From Clitopilus passeckerianus (taxonomy: Eukaryota; Basidiomycota; Agaricomycetes; Agaricales; Entolomataceae), in the NCBI GenBank assembly GCA_944990035.1, contig CALYLX010000112.1:930001-994000 (forward strand): a stretch of 64,000 bases of DNA, read 5' to 3'. The position numbers were made by a program, and so were the translations under genes. The first letter of the stretch is position 1, and each line of letters starts with the position of its first letter. Under the pieces are notes generated by a model. The model saw only the letters and a list, made by a program, of their open reading frames with translations, was not told the origin of the DNA and made no database searches. Shown in pieces: positions 26,128 to 37,493 of the stretch.

Positions 26128-28770
26128 TCAATAGAAGAATGTCGACACACCAGATGGAGGTGCAGTCCTCAAGATTTTTCCGAGAGCTGAACAAATGGCC
26201 GGACAGGCTAAGATAGCCAAAATCTCTTCATCATCTGGAAATCGTCGAGACAGAATCACGGATAGCGCATTACACAGGTAGCCCCAAGCCTCTGCAAAGT
26301 CCAAGCCATCCAAGTTTTGATCAGTAGCAAGTAGGAAACAGGCGAATCTAGCTGCTCTAATCCATCAGACAGGGTTAAGGGCTACTAACTAGTGACTCAC
26401 CGGACGCCATGAGACTGTTCTTTCCGTCATTGAAAACATGGTCCCACACCAGATCTTCTGGAATACCAGCTGCGACACGCGGCGCAGCTCGTCCAAGCAC
26501 AGAGGCCCCAACCAACATAGCCCCCAGCAACGAGTGGTTGTCCTTCAAGCCCAGAAGTGACTCTACAGAAAGAACAATCGATAGGAGTTCGCCTTGGATA
26601 GGAAGTTCGTCTCTTTTTGAAAACAGTATCATCGAAAGGAAGTAGATTGTGCTTGCTGCGTCTAAATGTGCCTCGTGAACTTCCTTCCTGGCTGGATGAG
26701 GATTATCCAAAAGCTGGCGTAGCCGACTACTCAGGTAGATCTTCAGGCACTAGAGAATCTACCATGCAATGGAGGTTCTAATCACCTTTTCAAAGCCGCA
26801 AGAACTAACGGTACCTAAGTATTGTAGTTTCGATTGAGCGAAAGGAATACGAACTGGAATGCACTTTCGAAGCCATGTGAGCGGTAGGATCTTGGAGTAG
26901 ATGCGAAATGATATTTCGAAGCTTCTTCGGGGAGAAACACACCAGCCCCTCTAAAACCTCTTGTTTCCCTATTCTTGGGAGCTTTTACCTGACTCTAGCA
27001 TTGAAATAAGAGCTGACGGACCTTGAGGGGACAGACCGTGGTCCAGAACGAATGCGTCAATGAGATTTTTGCAAGCCATCGATAAATGTGGTTCCACTGT
27101 GGAATCGGGTACTATGGTAATCCTTTGCAAGAGTTTTGAGGTCGTCCAACACGTCTTCTCGAGGGCCCTTGCCAGTGGAGAAATAGTCACAGAAGAGGTC
27201 TTGTATCGGACAGCTTTCAGAGAAGTATTAACGGAGTAAAGTGCGTTCTGAAAACTGGTCTTAAGCTGAGGTATTGGCAGTATAACAGACCCTTTACCGA
27301 GATTGCTTTGATGAAAAACGAGCTTTTCTCAGATCCCAGACGGTCTACTCTTTCTTGTAAGTTGTTTCTGCTGTTCTGTAGACAAAATGGGGTCCCTAAA
27401 TGTGCGACCCAGTTGATCGTCTAGGTTGTGGGAAGTATATCTTAACGACAAGACGGCCAGCAGAAACATGGCTGCTTACTAGGTTACTGATGCACTCGAC
27501 ATCTGCCACGCGTTCATCGACCCATACGGACCAGCACCAAGGTACAAAGTCCCCCCATCGCAGGATGATGGTCTGCGCTGTGTCCAGAGAACACAAATAA
27601 CTCGGCTCAGCTGGAGCTGCTAGTAGATGCGCGATAGATGCGAGGAACATCCCCAAATGCCGGATTGTAACTGGCGAATGAAACCCCTGGTTATTGGTTC
27701 TTTGGTGGGCGCGATGGGCTGCCTAATATACCATACGTCAGCCTGAGAGGTACAACGCTCAGACAACTTACGGCGAAGATTGAAAGCGCCATTGCATGAT
27801 TGGTTCTGTCCGTAGACACTTCTACTGACCCCGTATGTGACTCTAAGAAGGACGTCATTGAACTTTGGCCTATGAAGTCGTTCGTGGCCTTCATAATTTG
27901 TTCTGGCGGTATTCTGAGAATGGTTTTAGCCGAGGAAAGTAGGGGTACAACCGCTAACTTACTGTTCATCCGACCAAAGTTCATAACTGTCCGCTATATG
28001 CGGCGCCATAACGTAGGATAGGAAGAGTAGACGCAGAGCAAGTCGGATTGCACCTGGGGACATGGATCGGATTTCCAACACGCGAGTAATAGATTGCCAT
28101 TTTTCTGTGAATAGCTCAGTGATAGGAACTGGAAGAGAGGAAATCTCTATGCCTGGTAACTGGCCTGCAGACTGAACGCAATCCTCTCGAAGTCTCTGTT
28201 GTATGGCTCTCGATACCTTTTCGGAATGCAATTGGCGAGAACTACTGGCGACTGCGATTGTGCATATGGCGAGGCTGGCTAAAACATTGTCGACAGGGTA
28301 CGAGTCAGTGCAAACCTTCCGCAATGCACCCCGATACTCGAATAACAAGGAGAGGAAGTGGGGATTGGCTAGAAGAGTTATCAGGACTATGGCCTGCAAG
28401 CTTAGACCGTTTCTAGACGATGTACCCAAGTGCAGAAACCTAAACCATTGCTCTCCAGTGCAACCAGCCCTCTCCGTGATCACCTCTGTAATTTCAGCCA
28501 GAAATGCATCAACGGCCTTTAGAGCTCTCAGTACACTGGCTCTAAAGCTGGGATCCTGCGCAATACGGTTAGGTCAAATACAGAACATGAACTTGTATGA
28601 CTTACGTCGCACATAGTGACCGAATTTTCACTTTCGAGGAGCTTAAAGGCCAGGCCGATGGCTTCAGGACGCCCATCTGACTCCTGTTCACAGTTCCCCG
28701 AACTACCGCCGGATGTGTTTACAGGCTCTTCGTAGTCTGACTCTGGCTCTGTATCAGAGAAAGTTTGCAT
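26128..28770 (-). CDS. Large all-helical orphan protein (ARM/HEAT-like), function unknown
   Basis: About ten exons join in frame to a protein of roughly 600 residues with no low-complexity region beyond an acidic N-terminus (MQTFSDTEPESDYEEP). The rest is a run of amphipathic leucine-rich helices, such as RASVLRALKAVDAFLAEI, LQAIVLITLLANPHFLSLLF, HLGMFLASIAHLLAAPAEP and AILACPAICSALGKIL, which suggests an alpha-solenoid. I start at the ATG at 28770; the frame upstream has no other ATG before a stop. The C-terminus ends STFFY. No catalytic motif or known repeat signature is recognised. Neighbouring RPC37 is on the same strand 214 bp upstream. A scaffold role is only a guess from fold. Confidence 0.7.
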
Positions 28771-28984
28771 TTCGATGTCGAAGCCGACCAGAGCAATGTC
28801 GTAGTGGGAAGAAAGTTTTGTAAGGAGGTTCGAACTCAAGTTCGTGATTGAGGTGCGTTTGATAGGTGCGCTTCACGTCACAAGATCCCGTTGCAATCCT
28901 AGCGGGAGTACATCAAGATGCCAATGAGCTGAGTTCTGTGTCTTCTTTCTATGCTACACATATGCTCGAAAGTGGGTACAGTGG

Positions 28985-29988
28985 TCATTGTTGTAGGTTG
29001 CCTTCAAGGAAGCTTGTCATGTTGGTCGCACACTCCAATGGATTGTCACTCTGGGAGAAGATACCATCAAATGCCTGTTCTGACTCTATGGTCTATCGCA
29101 AGAATATGAGCATGGTGATCACAGTTCAAAAGATGCAGGCGGTCTTACGGAAACATCGTAGAATTGAAGATCATTCCAACCCTCATCGTCCTCGGCACGA
29201 ATGGTCTGTAGCATCTCTCGACGTACTGCGGACATACCGCCTTGAGACTGAGCGTTGTTTTTATCGTCTACCTTTCTTGCGGTAAGCTGGACTTCCTTTG
29301 CTTCGCCAGCAGGCTTCTTCTCTTTTTTCATCGCTACAGGAGGGGGGACTTCGTCCGGATCTGGAGGTGGGCCATCGTCAGAGTCAGAATCATCCCCGGG
29401 CCGTGTACGTCTGTTGCGTTTTGAGAGGGTGTCGAGATATGTTAGCGTGGGCCGAAGCTGATGGGTTTGGCTTATTGGGTGTAAGTGGAGATGTTCTGGA
29501 CATAGAAATCTCCTCAGGCGAGTCACGGGCCAGAAATTGAATTCAGGCATACTATTTCTGACAATACCCAGCATGTACGTCCCTCTTTGAGTGATTTCCT
29601 CGCTACGTAGACGGATTTCGCTCAGGCGTGATTCCTCTCCCTCGATAGCCTTCACATTGTTCTCTTGATTCCTTTCACGATCGTCCTCTGCTCTCGCAGT
29701 TCCCAGCTCTTTTGCTCGGTCTGCATTCCAAACTTCTGGCCGAGCGTCAGCAGGAATGTGTATCTCAAGTCGTTTTGCGTTAGGCTTCAGGCGAGCCGTG
29801 ATTCGTTTCCCACTTGCGACCGCGGAAGGAGGTGCCTGTAGCGCTCGTGTTAGCAGTGGAAACTGGTGCAGATGAAGGTTCGAAGCATGTGTGTTCGAGT
29901 AATGAATCGGTAGAACCGCGACGATCTCGTCTTCAGCGTCCATAGTTTGGAAGTTGGAAGGGGTAGAACCTGGATTAGGACTCGGCAT
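28985..29988 (-). CDS. RPC37: RNA polymerase III subunit Rpc37/RPC5
   Basis: The protein shows the Rpc5 family pattern. DEIVAVLPIHYS near the start is followed by LHLHQFPLLTR, a KPNAKRLEIHIP strand pair, and LHPISQTHQLRPTLTYLD, which is the typical end of the Pol III Rpc5 dimerisation domain. A charged linker follows (DDSDSDDGPPPDPDE, KKEKKPAGEAK), then VRREMLQTIRAEDDEGWNDLQFYDV. A single intron near 29063-29117 leads to a short last exon ending LEGNLQQ, with the stop at 28985-28987. Rpc37 pairs with Rpc53 in a TFIIF-like subcomplex of Pol III that aids initiation, termination and reinitiation of tRNA and 5S genes. The upstream ATG at 29988 is used, though an internal ATG (MDAEDE) could also serve. 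Confidence 0.88.
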
Positions 29989-30165
29989 CTACCGTCGTGA
30001 TACTGTTTTAGTCAACTGCATGTCCGAACGACCTTTTCCGTGAAATCTTGTAAAATATCCTGCAATCACGGGGTTCTCTGTTTATACTTTACTTTATCGT
30101 GTTCCGATGTTTGTCAAGGCCAGTAAACTATATACAAGTATGATAATTATAACTATACAACACAT

Positions 30166-32307
30166 TTATTGTGATCCATGTCCGTTTCTAGTAATTTCTG
30201 AACTATTTTCCTCCATTAGATTGTCCTTGCTACGGGCATCTAGCAACCAAGGATCCGAGAATGGTGATCTGGAATCGCTCGTTGATAAAGGCCGTTCTGA
30301 TTCACTGAGGTAGGAAGAAGAGGTGCTCGTGGTGGTCCCGCTTGTATTGGACCCCCGTCGCTCAGCTGAGACATCGGTTGGCAAGGGCTCACCCGGCGAG
30401 ACGACGGTCGAGTTCCAGGAAACCCGAGTTCCTTGCAGTCCGTGAGCATCTGAGAAGGGATCATCGTGGTTGTTTCGCGTGATCTCGTTCCGGAAGCGGA
30501 TCTGGGGAGAGGATGCCCGTCGCTTCGCTCTGCTGGATCGCTCCTGGATATTACGACAGGTATCCGAGCAACGCTGCATGAGGGCTTCGCGTTCATGACG
30601 ATGGACAACTCGGCCAAAGCTGTGTATGGTCAGCAAAGATATGATGGCCCCTAGTAGATAATTGAGTTTGACGTTATTCTCACAGATCTGGGAAGATACG
30701 CTTACAGTTTGTCCCCACCCAGCCTGTGACCGTTAGGTTATTCTTGAAGTTTACTCCAATGATTACGAGGACAGCAACAACAACGCAATTGGCGGTAATG
30801 AACCCAGTATAAAGTAGCTGTTTCGGTCAGCTTTTAGAATTGTGAGAACGAATGGAAGAACAGGAAAGTACCTCGTCTGTCATCACCTTCCGAAAGAGTA
30901 TCATGTTCGGGATGAGCCTACTGATTCTACTGAAAGTCGATGGGGTTGGAGAATTTGGGCGGCCAACATAGTGTGCAGACCGGCGGGTCAGAGGCTGGCC
31001 AGAATCAGACGCTATGGATTCTCGTCGATCTTTTGCCTTCATTGCCACCGAAAGGTTCTTCCTATGGCTGGCGAGTCCAGATAATTTTGATCGAAGGGTG
31101 CGATGGAGGGGCTCTGAATGTTTTGATGATGATTGCTGAGTCCGAGGTGACTTGGGCACATAATCCCACCATCCTCGGGGTTTAGGCCGCTGTTTTGTCC
31201 CTACTACTTTTTCGTCGCTGATTGGGCTGAACGGGGTCTCTGCAAGAGAAGCCGGAAGAGATATTCGTCCTTTAGGGCCACGAGAGCACCGGGACCGCCA
31301 GTAGGCATAGAAAACTAACGAGATTTAATGCATACGTTCCGTGATAAGGATTGAGCACTTACAACAACAACAGATGAAAAGGGATTCCACTAATTGAACT
31401 ATGACAAATATGAGAATGCAGATGGGGTCTCCAGCTTTTCGAATGCAACTGCCTGAAAGGGGAAAATGTGTTTAGGAGGCCTGCTCAACTCGGCGGAATA
31501 TGGCCCACCGGATAATCTCCTTTCGCCGTAAGTCATCGTTACATCTTTTATGGTAGCTCCAAAGGAGGCCAGTTGCAATGAGACTAGAACCGCCATGATA
31601 AATCGAGAGTTGTTTAGACATTTGTAGGCCTTGACACCAAGTATACCCGTGATCTATAGTCCTCGTTAGGGAGTTATGGTTACTGAGCAAGCTTTGAAAA
31701 GCGTACTAGGAATGCGAGGGAGATGTTAGATGAGAGGTAAGAAACTATGACAACTCTGCATAATGGCAATCGTCATTGAGGTAAGGAGGGCGTAAGGAGA
31801 TAACGCCTACGCTGTGCAGTTGATTCTTTGGTTGAAATAAGACGCGATCATTGGGAGTAGGCTGATTGGGGCAAGTAGTTGACTCGCGAAGAGCACATAA
31901 AACAGGGATTGGCTCTTGAATTTGCCTCGCCGAAGATAATTACCAGAGACGACGATATTTCTCGCGAAAATCGCAACCAATATGCCCAAGACCAGTAGGT
32001 TGACGTTACCGCCAGTGATATCCTCAACAAATGGAGGAGAAACCAGTGACCCGTCATCGAGTTGGTAGTATGCGGGCTGGAAAGACCCCGGAGAACCATC
32101 ATAGAATTTGTTGTAGTCGGGAATGACGAGGGCTGTAGAAAGATTGATCACGACTTTGGTAGCGCAGCAACCTGTTACTTGATTAACTCGAGGTTTGAGA
32201 AGATTATGGTTTGAAAAGATATTGGAGTCAAAGAGTGGTGTAGTTTTTGAAGGATTGTGGTCGCGCCGGTTTAGACCAAAGGAACCCCCTGGACGAACAG
32301 CGTCCAT
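30166..32307 (-). CDS. Second orphan multi-span membrane protein, seven helices predicted
   Basis: Seven or so short exons join into a polytopic protein. Hydrophobic segments are NVNLLVLGILVAIFA, LFYVLFASQLLAPISLLPMI, AVVIVSYLSSNISLAFL, MAVLVSLQLASFGA, ICILIFVIVQLVESLFIC, FITANCVVVAVLVIIGV and WAIISLLTIHSF. A Ser/Arg-rich loop of about 120 residues lies before the sixth, and the tail is hydrophilic and Ser-rich. The join to WAIISLL uses GTAAGC...CTACTAG, which keeps the final helix. The N-terminal 90 residues contain DDGSLVSPPFVEDITGG and may be lumenal. I know no family for it, and it shares no obvious motif with the membrane protein at 19685-21935. Function unknown; receptor or transporter roles are speculative. 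Confidence 0.68.
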
Positions 32308-33151
32308 GGATTAGGATGTGTTCTCTGCAAAGAGTCGATTCAAGTCGGAGTCGGGGAGTTGGTAATTGGTTATAGCACTCTCCTGGAGGCAGGCATGGTG
32401 GACTGGAGGATGAAAGGAGGCCCCAGATCACACGGCCAAGCTCGACTATGTACTTTGCGACAGCAGGTCACGGCTAGAGCCTATAATTGTTTCGGCACAT
32501 GGGGAACTTCTTTTCTCACATGTCAGTTTAATATTACAGATCCACAGGACAGGAACTTCCAATTGCAAGGTACGACCGGGTGGCGTCCGTAACCGTCGTA
32601 ACGGCGCATGTCCCCGATGCCGTCTCCAATCATTTCTTCCCGACGCTTGGCGTCTTCACAGGACTGGGTGCAATGTGAGTCGGAAATCTAGGCGAAGATC
32701 AGAACCGCAGGTGAAACATCTTTAGTGTTGCGTGTTCTAGCCCAGATTCTTCGAAGAGCCAACGTCCACCAGTGCGCACTTGAGGAAACATGTCAACATT
32801 ATGGGCAGCCAATGCCGGCAGATTTCTGTTCAAAGCATTGAACAATCATCACATATCCAACGGTATGTTCCTGGCATCAGTCTAAACTCTGAGTTACTAG
32901 AGCGGCCCGAGCAGGGAGCATGCTTGTCACCGAACCCTCGTTCCAGTGAGCCTGCAGTAACTTTGATGGCGACCGACTGAATTGTACGCATTTTCGCATG
33001 TCATCATGTGACTGATATATCATTCCTCCCGATTTGGCAAGAAAAATCCAAAGAGGCTTGACAACTCTCTGAAATCTTCATAATTCCAACTTTCTTTGCT
33101 CGAGGTCTCTTGAAGAAACACCGAGATCGGGATACACAGAATAACCTAAAA
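32308..33151. other. Long divergent intergenic region
   Basis: These 844 bp separate two divergent start codons. A 32609 ATG opens only a 27-residue frame, and another frame reads several cysteines near 32595-32660, but neither shows exon structure or a family match. I see no gene I can support. It may hold a long leader or promoter. Confidence 0.35.
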
Positions 33152-33787
33152 ATGTCTAGAAACGGCCCCGTCATTATCATTACCGGAACACCTGGTACAG
33201 GGAAAACGACCCATGCCCAAATGCTTGCAGATCAATCTCCCATTCCGCTAAAACATATTAACATCGGAGAGCTTGTGAAGGAGAAAAAGTTGTACGAAAG
33301 CTACGACGATGAATGGCAGAGCTACATGGTTGACGAGGACAAGGTAGACGATGGTCTTGAAATTTGCGGCTATTCAACCTGAACGATCTCCCAGTTGCTG
33401 GATGAACTCGAGCCGATTGTCGAGCAAGGGGGCGTCGTTTTAGACTGGCATACTTGCGAGATTTTCCTGAACGATGGCCGGATTTGGTGGTCGTGTTACG
33501 TTGTGACCATACCGACCTCTGGGATAGATTGGAAAAGAGGTACGAACGGCTGATTGGATTATGAAGGTAAATATTGACTAGAATAAAGAGGTTATCCTCT
33601 GAAGAAAATACAGGAAAACAACGAGGCGGAAATAATGCAGGTCGTACTGGACGAAGCGCGGGAGTCATACCCGGCGGAAATCGTCGTCGAACTCGAAAGC
33701 AAAAATACAGGAGACTTGGAGGCCAATGTGAACCGGGTTATAGAATGGGCGACAGCATGGAAAAAGGAACACGAAGAGGATCCATGA
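33152..33787 (+). CDS. FAP7: Fap7/AK6 adenylate kinase (ribosome biogenesis), with an apparent one-base frame break
   Basis: The P-loop GTPGTGKT (12-19) in TGTPGTGKTTHAQML, HINIGELVKEKKLYESYD, ELEPIVEQGGVVLDWHTCE, then RWPDLVVVLRCDHTDLWDRL, RGYPLKKIQENNEAEIMQ and the C-terminal VNRVIEWATAWKKEH match human AK6/yeast Fap7. That ATPase/adenylate kinase is needed for 20S pre-rRNA cleavage in 40S maturation. Introns lie at about 33341-33394 and 33540-33587. At 33462-33467 (TTTTCC) the frame with DWHTCEIF ends and the frame with ERWPDL begins. One missing C would give the invariant IFPERW. Since the yeast gene is essential, a sequence error is likelier than loss. The gene converges on the DUF7726-like gene with 22 bp between stop codons. 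Confidence 0.88.
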
Positions 33788-33809
33788 TTGACGTCGGAGT
33801 CGATATTGT

Positions 33810-34603
33810 TTAACGCCAGTTTGCAGGCACAATCCAAACCTTAGCCCGAGGAGTTTCAGTGGAGAAACCATCCGGGTGCACCAGTTCATTCCTTTGACGG
33901 CCGGCGGTCTTCTTTTTACCCTCCAAGACCCTTACTTTCTCGAAGTAGACATACCTGATAGAAGAGAATCAGCAAGCCAGGCTTAGGATTGAAATGCTCA
34001 GGCTCACGCCGCGTAGTATGTGCCATTATCAGCCCCTCCATCCTTCCCTTAGAGCTCACTATGAAAAGATGGTCAATTACACGGCCTATGACAGGACACA
34101 GAGACTTACTGAATCGATTGAAAGAGTTGCTGTTGATGTTGCCGATTTCCTTCAGCCAGTGAGAGGTCTTCATGGTTGAATAAGTCACAATTGTTAACCA
34201 AATAGCATCAAGATTGAAATCTTACAACGAAGTTGGGTTGTTTGCGTAAAACATTGATTTTGCGACGAATCTCATTGCAATCATCACTGGTGGTAGGTAT
34301 AAGCCAAGAAGCTGAGATGAAGCTGGAGAGGTACCTACTACACGGGAATACAACCCTGTAAATGCGAAGTAGTAATGAATGACAGGTGGTTTGTGAGATC
34401 ATAAATCATACCTCGTCTTCACCGTCCAGCTTGACGTCCCTCCAAGACTTAGGGCGCGCAGCAGTCGATCCTTCAGCAGAAGGAGCAGGGTCTTCGACTT
34501 TCTTCGCGTTCTTTCGCGGTTTTTTCGCGACTGGGGCCGCCAAAGACGCGTCGTTTTCGTCCAGGCCGGCAGTAGTCGCGTCAGATTTGCGCTTGGGTGG
34601 CAT
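33810..34603 (-). CDS. Fungal DUF7726-like protein
   Basis: A basic N-terminus (MPPKRKSDATT, AKKPRKNAKK) is followed by DDCNEIRRKINVL and HWLKEIGNINSNSFNRFM, then NGTYYAAYVYFEKVRVLEGKKKTA and the end KVWIVPANWR. This series is typical of a widespread fungal protein with a DUF7726 domain, seemingly a small helix-turn-helix-like fold of unknown role. Six exons or so. Between GRMEG and ADNGTYYAA the frame changes at 34033-34036 (CCCC on the + strand, GGGG in the coding sense), and one missing base would reunite it. The first exon ends with EDE at a GTATGA donor. The assigned stop at 33810-33812 lies just past the convergent FAP7 stop. Confidence 0.78.
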
Positions 34604-35042
34604 CGTTGTTAGTCTTTCACGGATAATTTCGCACTCGGAAACTGGGAGGAGGACGTTGTGGTCGTGTTGAGGGGTTGAAACCACCCCGCTCGGTTCTTAT
34701 AGTATAGAAGTGGTTCTACTAAACCCTTACGACCTCAAGAATTCAAATATTCAAGACCCGATTTGCAAATATAACGCCAGCGGTTGACCAACGGCGAACG
34801 TATTGCTGGGGAATGCCTACCTCGTTCTCTATCTTCTTTCTTATCCTTTCTTTGACTTTTTGTAGTTCGTTTGGGCGCAGACTCAGGCTGCACTTAGCTA
34901 ATTGGTCGAGCATTAAACCAGAAGGCAAGCGACAACGTTGATACCATATGCGACGCGTTTTGCTAATTTGGCAATTTCGTGGCTACGCGATCACATCAAT
35001 TCTGAAAATGGGTTTGCTCCATACTCCTTAACGCATGCCTCA
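34604..35042. promoter_or_regulatory. Bidirectional promoter, DUF7726 and cyclin H genes
   Basis: The 439 bp lie between two divergent start codons. A 61-codon minus-strand frame at 34743-34928 has no ATG start or splice context and is rejected as a gene. Confidence 0.35.
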
Positions 35043-36262
35043 ATGTCTGCAACACCAAGTGATGTACCTCCCAACGTAGAGGGGCGGCCACTTTACGAAG
35101 GCAGTACACAGTTTAAACATTGGAGATTCTCTCCAGAAAAACTCGCAGAAATTCGTTCTACACTTAACACCGGAGCTGTTGCTGCAATCAAACAGACTTT
35201 GGAGGCGGAAGAGGTGAGTCCCGAAAGTTTTGCATGCTCGGATTGAAGATTTAGCTGTGTTGTAGCCAGGTTCATCGTCTATCGTATCATTCTTGGAACC
35301 CTCAGAAGAGCTCACTTTGGTGAAGCTCTACATTTCGAAGGTCGTTCAGTTATGTGGTTTGTTCCGATTCCCTGAAGAGGTTGAAGCCACTGCCATTACC
35401 TACATCAAACGATTCTACCTGAAAAATACCGTGATGGATTGGCATCCAAAGAATGTCATGTACGCCCTTTACCCTGTTCCTCAAACCTTGCTTCCTTACT
35501 GATGCCCGTCAGGTTAACAGCGTTATTCTTAGCGACAAAAACCACGAACAACCCTATTTCGCTGGAGACATATGCCAAGCATATACCCAAGACGTCACCT
35601 TCCGATGTGGTTGACCTTGAGTTTCTTGTTGCCCAGAGCCTTGGATTTGAGTTCGCTGTCTGGCATGCTCACCGGGCGTTGTGGGGTATTTGCTTGGACG
35701 TACAGGTGCTTTCTAATACATGATGTCCTCAACGACACAATCACTAACGTTTCATACCTGCTCAGAGTTTGCCGGACTGCCCGGCTGATACTCAATCTAT
35801 ATACGAGTCGGCAGTCGTCCACATTAGGGCCTCTCGCCTGACCGATCTCGAGCTTGTTTATTCGCCTTCTCAAATTGCCCTTGCTGCATTTTCCCTTGCT
35901 GTCCCCGAACTTGCTGCTCAATGGTCTACGTCTAAGCTCGATCCGGCAAATCACAAAGCCTATCCTCGAACTCACTTTCAGGTGTATTGGACGAGATCAA
36001 GACGGCTATTGTTGAAGAAGGGCGACCACCGGATGTGGAGTCTGTCCGAGAGGTCGACCGGCGGCTCAGGTTATGCAAGAACCCTGCCAAAGTCGTTGGT
36101 AGTCAGGCTTATCTCGCCAAGAAGGCCGAGGACGAGCGACAGGCGGAGGAAAAAAGGCAGAAGAAAGTCGAGGCGGTCAAGGCGGCAACGGTAGGAGATC
36201 CTTTTGGAAATGACCTAGTATCAAGGCCAGGACTGGTTGATTATGACGACGACGATGACTGA
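35043..36262 (+). CDS. CCL1: Cyclin H / Ccl1, cyclin subunit of TFIIH kinase
   Basis: It begins MSATPSD..PLYEGSTQFKHWRFSPEKLAEIR, the typical cyclin H opening. The first cyclin box carries LYISKVVQLCGLFRFPEEVEATAITYIKRFYL and LFLATKT, and the second contains LVYSPSQIALAAFSLAVP. The C-terminus has a lysine/glutamate-rich helix (KKAEDERQAEEKRQKKVEAVK) and an acidic end YDDDDD. Cyclin H partners the CDK7/Kin28 kinase in TFIIH, phosphorylating the RNA polymerase II C-terminal domain and, in many species, activating CDKs. Introns follow EAEE (about 35213-35266), VM (about 35461-35514), DVQ (about 35705-35765) and HFQ (about 35981). The reading is intact throughout. Confidence 0.92.
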
Positions 36263-36592
36263 TGATTAAATTATGTAGTGCTGGTACAGGTAAAAGGATG
36301 TATCCTGCTGGTATAGAGTATATAAACATATTGAAGACGACCGGCAGTGGAGGCTGCAATGACCATCCGAAACAGTAGGACGGTAGATTTTGGCTCCATT
36401 TTGACCTTCGCACTTCAGAGCCCGTGTAGAGCTATGCGGAAGGCTTCGAATGTGCCGTGAAGGTTCACACAAGATATTGAAGTAAAGTGAAGTGAAATGG
36501 CTTGCAATAAAATTCATTCCAGACCTAACCCGAGCGTTCACACAGATCCCAAAACGGTGCTGTTACAACCCCTCAGAAACCTACACGCTGTG
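36263..36592. other. Convergent 3' intergenic region
   Basis: Cyclin H and the DUF1764 gene converge here. I see only AT-rich 3' UTR-like sequence and no supported gene. The C-terminal end of the DUF1764 protein may use an alternative 3' exon inside this stretch. Confidence 0.3.
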
Positions 36593-37164
36593 TTAGAACG
36601 GGGTTGAACGTGCGGGAAAATAAAGCAACTCACAGCAGTCGCAGTCGAAAGGGCACAGAGGGGTGTCTGAGCATTTCGACATGAAGATCTACGCGCGGAA
36701 GTCGGATAGAACTCTTACCACCGCCCTCGTCGCGGATACCCAGTTCATCTTCTTTGTAAACATTCCAGCCTTCTTCTGTTTTCTTGCCTGATAAATTCCG
36801 TACGATTAATTTTATGCAAGCAATCAAGATCTAATGAATTGAACTCACGAGGTCCTGTCCCTCTAGAATCCCGAAATTGTCTTTCATCGTCCTCTTTGGG
36901 CGGCTTCTTGGTGGAGGCGTCCTTTGTAGATGTGCTAGCCAATTCAGTCTTTATCCGCTTCTTGTTAGGTATTAATATGGAAGGATCGTGCACAGTCTCG
37001 GGAACGGCACGAGCAAGAGGCTCTGCGGTTTCTGTTTGAGATTCCGCATCTCGTTTGCGTTTCTTATCCTTCTTTTTCTTCTTGGGTTCCGGGAGCTGAG
37101 GTGTACTAAGAGATACGGCTTTGTGCTTGCCTTTAGAAGAGAAGATTTCGTCGATTTCTGACAT
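36593..37164 (-). CDS. DUF1764 family small basic protein
   Basis: It opens MSEIDEIFSSKGK, then a very basic stretch (PKKKKKDKKRKRDAE), an acidic/basic linker, and the family signature RDSRGTGPRKKTEEGWNVYKEDELGI, followed by DTPLCPFDCDCC. That is the pattern of the eukaryotic DUF1764 family, a small nuclear/nucleolar-looking protein of unknown function. The RGTGPR|KKTEEG join needs removal of the intron at about 36788-36848, and DEGG|DTPLCP that at about 36669-36717. After CDCC the unspliced frame runs 12 residues to a stop at 36593; homologues usually end right after this motif, so another 3' exon is possible. It is divergent from SWI1 with 329 bp between. Confidence 0.8.
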
Positions 37165-37493
37165 TCGGTTGAAAAAAAAAGTTGGGACGTTACAGTAAAG
37201 TCACACGGTCACGAAACTCTGGAATAGGGCACGAAATTGTGCCTCAAAGCCTCATGTTTTTTGCCGGTCCCAATAGAGATAATGCAGATGCAACTAAGAG
37301 GTTTTGCAAAAAGTTATGCAGATGGTCGTTCGCTTGTAGAGACAATGTAAATAGGATTTTGTGCTGAAATGTGTCGAATAAACAGTGTGAGATCGCATCA
37401 ACAAACCGCCTCGTGGACTGCCTAATTGGGAGACGCAGCAAACCACCAACATACGTGCCAACGCTGTCCAAGACGTTGGCGACATTAGCTCAA
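37165..37493. promoter_or_regulatory. Bidirectional promoter, DUF1764 and SWI1 genes
   Basis: The 329 bp lie between two divergent start codons. I see short reading frames only and no splice-supported exon. An A-run (about 37170-37179) lies next to the DUF1764 start. Confidence 0.35.

Noticed and set aside
28866..29285. 139-codon + strand frame over the Rpc37 3' end
   Set aside because: It is antisense to the conserved Rpc37 exons and shows no domain.
32590..32700. Cys-rich reading resembling a zinc-cluster factor
   Set aside because: It needs an arbitrary frame, shows no proper Zn2Cys6 spacing and has no downstream domain.
34743..34928. 61-codon minus-strand frame between two divergent promoters
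   Set aside because: No ATG at its start, no splice sites and no family resemblance; it lies in promoter space.
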